From Azolla pinnata (taxonomy: Eukaryota; Streptophyta; Polypodiopsida; Salviniales; Salviniaceae): a stretch of 55,542 bases of DNA. Position numbers and translations under genes: made by a program. How positions within the stretch are numbered: the stretch's first letter is position 1; each line of letters begins with the position of its first letter. The stretch covers positions 25,582 to 81,123 of the forward strand of contig JBBBWG010000115.1 of the NCBI GenBank assembly GCA_037176905.1, written 5' to 3'. Shown in pieces: positions 49,301-55,542 of the stretch. The notes under the pieces were generated by a model, which ran no database searches, was not told the DNA's origin, and saw nothing but the letters and a program-made list of their open reading frames with translations.

Positions 49301-52300
49301 TTGTAATCATTAGATATAGTTATGCATTTATATTTACCCATGTCCTTTTTTCATACGGTGATAGGTACCTTGTGGTACAGAAAGGGATAAGAAACCTCCT
49401 CGATGCTCGAGGAGATGCAATGTTCTGCCTCGGTGCCAACATGGCGCAAATTGCAAGGTGTCAAAACACACCATTGTTCTAGTATGTATTTGAATATGAA
49501 AGAGAAATTTGAAAGTTCTAATGATATGCTTCGCCTTTTACAGCCTCACCGGTGCCATTATGGTCCTTGTCCACCATGTGACCTGGTTTGCAGTGGAAGA
49601 CTCACATGTGGCCATACTTGCAAAGAACGGTATGTTTGAATGTATTCTTGTAGGTTTCTGAACGAGACTTGATTTTTAATATGCTCTTGTTTCTGTATAT
49701 TCTACTTTGTTTTAATGATTGATTAGACTAGTTGATCCTCATTTCTACATATGAATTATCCTCTACGTTTTGTTCGGAACTTCCTATTCAAAACCTTTTC
49801 TACAACTACGTTTCACTGCATGTGGCTCTCTGGAATGTTGCAGTCTGATTACAAGTACAAACATTGGAAGATGCATTCTGCTATCTGTTCGATATCATTT
49901 TGACATTCATTATATATCTGCCATCATTCATGGGATATTGTTAAGTGTTATATTGATCTTTTGGCTATTGGTTTGTCGAAATTCATGTGACCTTGTTTGG
50001 GCTATTCTCTCGTCTGAGATATCAGTGATGCTATGTCTGTTGTCAATACTCTGCTGTAGTCATCGTACATTAGAATTGTTTGGCTTTAAAACCACAGATG
50101 CCATGGTCCCCGGCCACCTCCAAATCCAGAGTATACATTGAGGCAAAGTAAGAAGCGGAGGGAATCAGACCAGGGCAAAGAGAGCATGGGAATTCCTTGT
50201 CCTCCATGTAGTGAAGTAATCCTGAAGCAATGTCTCGGTGGTCATATGGGAGGGGAGAGAAATGTAAGATACTTTGTGAATCGTTGCTATTCTGGATTTT
50301 CCTTTCATCGATTATGATTCGTAATCTTGTTTTTTCCATGCAGATGGTGTGCTCTCAAAGCACAGATTTTTCTTGTCCAAGTCTATGTGGTAACCTCCTG
50401 GCATGTGGAAATCACACATGCCAAAAGAGATGCCATAGAATCGGAATTCCTAGAAAAGCAGACTCTGAACCTGAACCTTCAATAGAGTCTGATTTACGTG
50501 ATACATGTGAGCAATGCAGGCTCACTTGTCAAAAGGTAGATTCAACATCATACATTAGGCTGTTGGAAATAATTGAAAGAATTTCTATACTTCACATACA
50601 AGTTACAACTATATAATATCTATTTGAGAAAAAGTTACTTGCATGTTTGTGCAGCTAATAAGCATTCCTTCCTCTGAAAAATAAAGATCAAAGTTTATTA
50701 CAATTTGAACTTACTGTTGGAATATTTTCCACAGAAACGGGTTCCGCCATGTTCTCATCCATGTATTCAGCCTTGCCATGTTGGTGTTTGCATTCCATGC
50801 AAAGCTCCTTTGAAAAGGCGGTGCTACTGTGAAACTCTTGTCCGTTCTTTTGAGTGCAGCTTTTTCAACGGTTTAACAGAAAAAGAGAGGGAGAAGCTAC
50901 GGTCATGTGGAGGCCCTTGTCACAGGTCAATTTATAATCCTTGCCATATTTATCCGATATTTATAATGGAAAATGGATGATGCTTTGTCCTTGGAGATGC
51001 TATCTGATATGCTTGTATCATTACCATAGTGCTGTTAGATTCTGCAGGCATAAGACAACCAGAACGCTCAAGACCTTGAATCTAGTCCAACTTCTTTGAA
51101 TGACTTGATATCAAAACAATATAATGAACTACTATCATATATTAATATAATGAACTACTATCAATGAATATCGATTCACTCCACATAATACCTTGCTTGA
51201 AGTTCAAGAAGGCAGCATTCTACCCAGATTTAGAGTCTTAGAGGCCTATGCTATTTAATGTCAGTAATGAAGGCACCTAACTTTGGATCAAGTTGCAATA
51301 ATGAGAACAATGTATCTTCAGTCATCTCATGTCAGTGTTGTCTGGTATTGATATTTGAATCTCTTCTCTGCAAATTTTTTCTTCCTGTGGTATGCAACAC
51401 CCATTAATGTTAGCAGGTAAACCTAATTGTAAGCAAAGATAATGAAGTAAAAGGGAGGAGGAGAGGGGTAGAAAGAGTGGCTAGTTCTGCCCAACTACCC
51501 TGTAGCTGACAGTGAGAGTTAGATCCATGTGCCCATCAGTGTCCCATACCACCATGGATGTAGATTGTATCTTGGCTTAAGAGAGGACTTACATGATCAA
51601 TCACGTAAGACTGGCAGAGTCTCGGTGCCTAAAAAGTGATCAAAATGTGATATGCCCAAAGAGATCGTAACCCTTTTATATAGAGCCAAGCTTCGGGGCT
51701 TTCATTTGTAGCATTTGATCACTTGATGTGCAATAGTCAAGTGAAAAGACACGAATGAACGGTTGTTTCACCATAGAATTGAGGCTTTTGCATGCTCCTT
51801 CAATGGATAATACCAATTTGTAATTTGAGTGCTATTGTCAAATATCTCTGATAAACACCTTAAGCCTAAGCTTGGGGATAAATCTCTCTGTCTCTCTAAT
51901 AGTCAAAAACTTAAAACAATAAGACGAGAGATCTCCCCCATACCACTGGAATTCTCATCACCTTCAATACATGAGAGGCAAGATCACCCAGATCAATTTT
52001 CTCAGTGGAGACAGACGGCAGAATGTGCTATAAATAGAAATTAAAACTCGTACAGTGCATGGAACTGAATGTCCTGATAAGTTTGTAAGGCAACGGTTAT
52101 AGACAGCTTGGCTGACTGCTTAGTTGATGTGTACCTTTTCATCTACTCTGGACATGAACCTAGGATGTCATGAAACACATAATTCCAGCTTCCTTTTATG
52201 TATTTCATTTGAGTATACTCTCAATCTTGTATATATGCTGACAGATAGCATCTTATAATAGTATTTTTTGTTGTTACTGGTGCAGAAAACTACCAAATTG

Positions 52301-53705
52301 TACGCACCTTTGTTCAGATATCTGTCATCCTGGTCCTTGTAAAATGGCTGAAAATTGTCCGAAAAAGGTATTAATTCACTTACTTTTCAAAAGAATTATT
52401 GTTTCATGTGCGTGCCAAAAAAAGAATTATTTGGTGCTTAATGTGATTAGAAACAGTATTTATACGTGTACCTTACTCATGGGTGCACGCACACTCGTTC
52501 GTGCAGATATTAACATCATCATGCATTGTGATAATTCTAGGTCACAGTTAGGTGTGCATGTCTTCGTTTGAAGAAAGATTGGACGTGTTCAGATGTTCAA
52601 GCTGCCATGACCGATTCAAAACCACAGGGTGCAAAAGCCCAGTTGGGGGTGGGGTTACTTGCATGTGATAATGATTGCTTGCGGCTGGCTGAAGAACGCA
52701 GATCGAAAGAGGAGATGGAGGAATTTCGACAACGAAAAGCATCAGCAACAGAGCCAAAGGTAAACAAATCTAAGTTGAATATTTATAGCATTAAACGCTC
52801 TAAAAATCTCATCATTCAAAATTGTATCAGAATACCCCCTTGGCCATCCAAAAGACTCCTCATAAACAAGTTTGGCGACTACGTAAAAATTGGTGCTGTT
52901 AAAGATAATTCTATTTATACAACTAGAAAAGTAGGGGCACTAATTTTTTATTTGTGTAATAAAAAGCTTACTAGATTGAAATTGTTCTTCAGAAGGTCAC
53001 TAAACTATCATACTAAGAACGAACCGCTCTCTGTATGATTTAAGATCATGAAGCAGATATATGTTTATGCGAAATTACATTTGGTGCAGGAGCCATCCAT
53101 TAAGAAGACGTCCAAACGTCGGAAGCAGTATGATCGGGATGTACATGTTGAGCAATCAAGAGTCAAGGTTATCATTTTTCGTAGTAAAACACTCCCATTG
53201 TTGATAGACCGTTTTGCACTGGATTATGTGTCATTTTAGAACGGTTACTTTGGATCTTCTTTTGTACTATGTACAAAAACCGAAGTTTTTCATCGCATTT
53301 CTTTCTCCTGTATTCTCAACGACTAGAAGATCTGTCGTGCAAATATGTCGGCATCTGCTGATGCATGCATTTTAGAAGCCAATTTCCTGTCGAAATATTT
53401 TTTACATTTCTGGAAGTTTGATCATTGGGATTGGCAGCATTGCAAAAATGCGGTTTGCAGATTAACATCATATTTCATTTTGAGGCACGATCGAAGATTG
53501 TTTGATGTAAAGGTATGTTTTGACTGTGATTTTTGAGCAGGAGATCTTGAGGAGAGTGGTCAAATGGTGCCTGGTTGTGATATCGATTCTACTTATATTG
53601 GCGGGGATTTACTACGGTGCACGAGGCCTTCAGTCTCTTTCAGATTGGATGAACGAACGAGATGCCAAGCGGCCCCGACAGCGGCGTGGTACAAGTTTCT
53701 TATAG
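46367..53705 (+). CDS. NFXL2: NF-X1-type zinc finger protein NFXL2
   Basis: Relative of human NFX1/NFXL1 and Arabidopsis NFXL2, a regulator of stress responses and clock-linked transcription with probable E3 ligase activity. Thirteen exons: 46367-47650, 48156-48269, 48562-48617, 49217-49283, 49365-49457, 49544-49629, 50098-50263, 50344-50535, 50735-50925, 52286-52367, 52541-52759, 53090-53167, 53541-53705; 2793 nt, 930 aa, all phases agree. The N-terminus has an acidic Glu run and a Gly run. A RING-like domain starts at about residue 120 (MSCLICLEK). Repeated Cys/His NF-X1 fingers of the form CG..C..LLSCG.H.C...CH.G.C..C follow. The family tail ends with a membrane segment (VVKWCLVVISILLILAG) and SLSDWMNE. 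The second intron starts with GC rather than GT (AG/GCAAG). Upstream frames extend to 46280 but contain no better ATG. Confidence 0.94.
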
Positions 53706-55045
53706 TTTCTTTAAGCCCTAAAACAAAACTTCTTCCACATTGGATGATTGGATTATGGTGGGCTTTGGCATCTCATCTAGCTAACTATATCAATGGTCTT
53801 GTTTTTCGGAGGCTGAGCTGTTCCCATCGCATTCGGACCGCGAAAGCTGTGCTCGGAACTTTGTACCATTCTTGTCTAGTCTCTTGGGGCAGTACATTTC
53901 AAGCCATTTGACTTTGTAAAACAAGTCCAGCTTGGATTCAGTTTTGAGAATGAGGTACATTTCCATTGCTCCGGAACTCGAGATCTTTCGGCGTTTTCCA
54001 ATAATCATACTGTTTTATATAGTCAACTACACCAAGTCGGACCCGCTTTCTGTTCTGCAACTGTTTTTGAAGTATATATATATATATTATATATAAAAGC
54101 CGTTTTAAACGATGGGGATTTAAGCGAAGCCCTTTGGCGAGCATTTCATCGTTTTGGCTGGATGCGTATCACAAAAACGTGTTTTCGATGCGGGGAGAGT
54201 GCTTTCACTTGTTTCATGCATGTGCATAGTGGAATCAAGCACCTTTTTTTTGTTGTTGTTGGGGACAGCAGTTGAAGGCAAGTTCTGCTGTTGCTGCATT
54301 TTGTTTGATAATGGGAAGAACTTCTATAACCAGTTTGAAACATGCATTCTTGATGACTTAATCATCATGCCAGGTTTTCATGGGCCCAAATGGTCAAAAC
54401 TCGTGCGAACGGGCGCCGTCGCTTTGCCAAATGAATCGGTCAACTGTGCGCAGATCTCATCGCTTGCATCCCGAAGTGAATCAACAAGCATGTGAAGCCG
54501 TCGCATCTTTAGATGATGGCAAAGTCAAATCATTTCCGGTTCGATCTGGCAAGCAAAAATGCTGGCATTTTGCAGATGGCAGGTTCTCTGGAAAGCACGA
54601 GTCAGGTGTGACCTTGGAGCTAGGCAAAAGGAATGTGCAGGGCTTAAGGGGTTTCTGCCTGTGCATTCGATGGTCCGAAGCGTCGCAATGTGATATGCAA
54701 TGCAATCTTGCAGAGATGTTTGATGAGAAGAAGAAAGAAAGAAAGAAATATCAGCGATTACAGCTAGCTGAGCAGTTTAGGCCGAGTTAGCAGATAGGTT
54801 ATAACGATCGAATGTATATATATTGTAATCCTCTCGAGGAGCCTGTTACGATGCAGGAGGAGATTTGTGTACTTGTTGTCGTGGAAGCGTTTATCAGCAT
54901 ATTTATACATTCTCCGGTTTCGAGCATAAATTACGGATCTGCATTTCTGCTCTGTCTACGGTTATGTCTCTGCCCCAGCGGTGGCTCGATCATCCCCAAT
55001 GGTAATCCTTCCTCGTTCACGCATCTCCTCATTCCCATCTCATCT
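53706..55045. other. Downstream region without a recognised gene
   Basis: Contains the 3' end of the NFXL2-type gene and an open frame at 54380-54790 (136 codons, ends ...LQLAEQFRPS). That frame has no motif I recognise and no clear partner exon. A (TA)n run lies at about 54074-54093. Confidence 0.45.
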
Positions 55046-55370
55046 GCTAAACATATATATATATATATAGATATATCTCACCAAACTGCTCTCCTCTTTG
55101 ATCATCTACACACACATTAACACACACAAGATATCTGCTGCATAATATCATTTAAAGTAATATATATATATATATCTCTCACCCAACTGCTCTCTTCTTT
55201 CTTTGATCATCTACACAGACATTACCACATACAAGATATTTGTTGCATACTAACATTTGGAGTATATATATGTGTATATATTTCACCCAACTTGCTCTCC
55301 TCTTTCGATCATCTACACACAGACATTAACACATACTGGACATCTGCTGCACATAATAAACGTTTCTGAA
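55046..55370. repeat. Minisatellite, about 107 bp unit, three copies
   Basis: Each copy has an (AT)n start, then CACCCAACTGCTCTC-TCTTT, GATCATCTACACA, ACATTAACACA and GATATCTGCTGCATA. Copies begin near 55050, 55157 and 55262. Confidence 0.88.
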
Positions 55371-55454
55371 GTGCATTAACTGGGAGGCCCTAGAAACGGA
55401 AGGATTGGGATTTCCTCGAGGACAAAGTCAATAGAGGTTCATATTTGGTTTACA

Positions 55455-55542
55455 AGTCTTCTTCTTCTTCTTCTTCTTCTTCTTCTTCTTTCTTCTTCTT
55501 CATCTTTGGTTTTACAAGTCTTCTTCTTCTTCTTCTTCTTCA
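55455..55542. repeat. CTT microsatellites at the window edge
   Basis: Two CTT runs (about 55458-55500 and 55520-55542), each preceded by GGTTTACAAGT or GGTTTTACAAGT, so the whole block looks duplicated. It is cut by the window end. Confidence 0.9.

Noticed and set aside
1..55542. tRNA and rRNA genes
   Set aside because: I looked for conserved tRNA B-box-like and rRNA core sequence while reading and found nothing convincing; a covariance search was not possible.

Overview
The window is a land-plant nuclear region. Genes are split by many short GT-AG introns, the DNA between them is AT-rich, and the set includes a nuclear-encoded chloroplast NDH subunit (NdhL) and an organelle-targeted guanylate kinase. 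Long CATG/GTAT-type microsatellites, degenerate tandem repeats and decayed gene copies fill the gaps. A 100-base N run at 40319-40418 is an assembly gap. Keeping NdhL suggests a lineage with a working chloroplast NDH complex. I cannot name the species.

Layout. 93-1160 (+) is the last exon of an unidentified gene that enters from the left. 2290-7846 (-) is a kinesin. 8819-12136 (-) is a complete CWC24/RNF113-type CCCH-RING splicing factor of 347 aa. 13563-14870 (+) is a broken copy of the COR region of a TORNADO1-like ROCO protein. 16146-17881 (-) is NdhL, five exons, 200 aa. 17882-22944 holds a large microsatellite, AT-rich repeat DNA and the leader of the next gene.

22945-36100 (+) is the centre of interest: a gene of more than 30 exons coding for about 2,430 aa. 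It is colinear with RME-8/DNAJC13 (plant GRV2/KAM2): an N-terminal PH-like segment, armadillo-like helical tracts and four IWN-type repeats. At the place where RME-8 carries its DnaJ domain, between IWN repeats 2 and 3, I find neither an HPD motif nor any J-like sequence. It looks like an RME-8 family member that has lost the J domain.

37756-39909 (-) is guanylate kinase with a long N-terminal presequence. 39920-40910 is an inverted pair of microsatellite tracts around the gap. 41152-44661 (+) is a decayed oxysterol-binding-protein-related (ORP) gene, split by repeats. 46367-53705 (+) is a complete NFXL2-type zinc-finger gene, 13 exons, 930 aa, with one GC-AG intron and a C-terminal membrane segment. 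53706-55542 has no recognised gene and ends in a three-copy minisatellite and CTT repeats.

The genes are unrelated housekeeping and regulatory loci on both strands, as usual in a plant chromosome, and I see no functional cluster. Exon borders were set by hand from splice consensus, phase continuity and remembered family alignments. They were not checked against transcripts.
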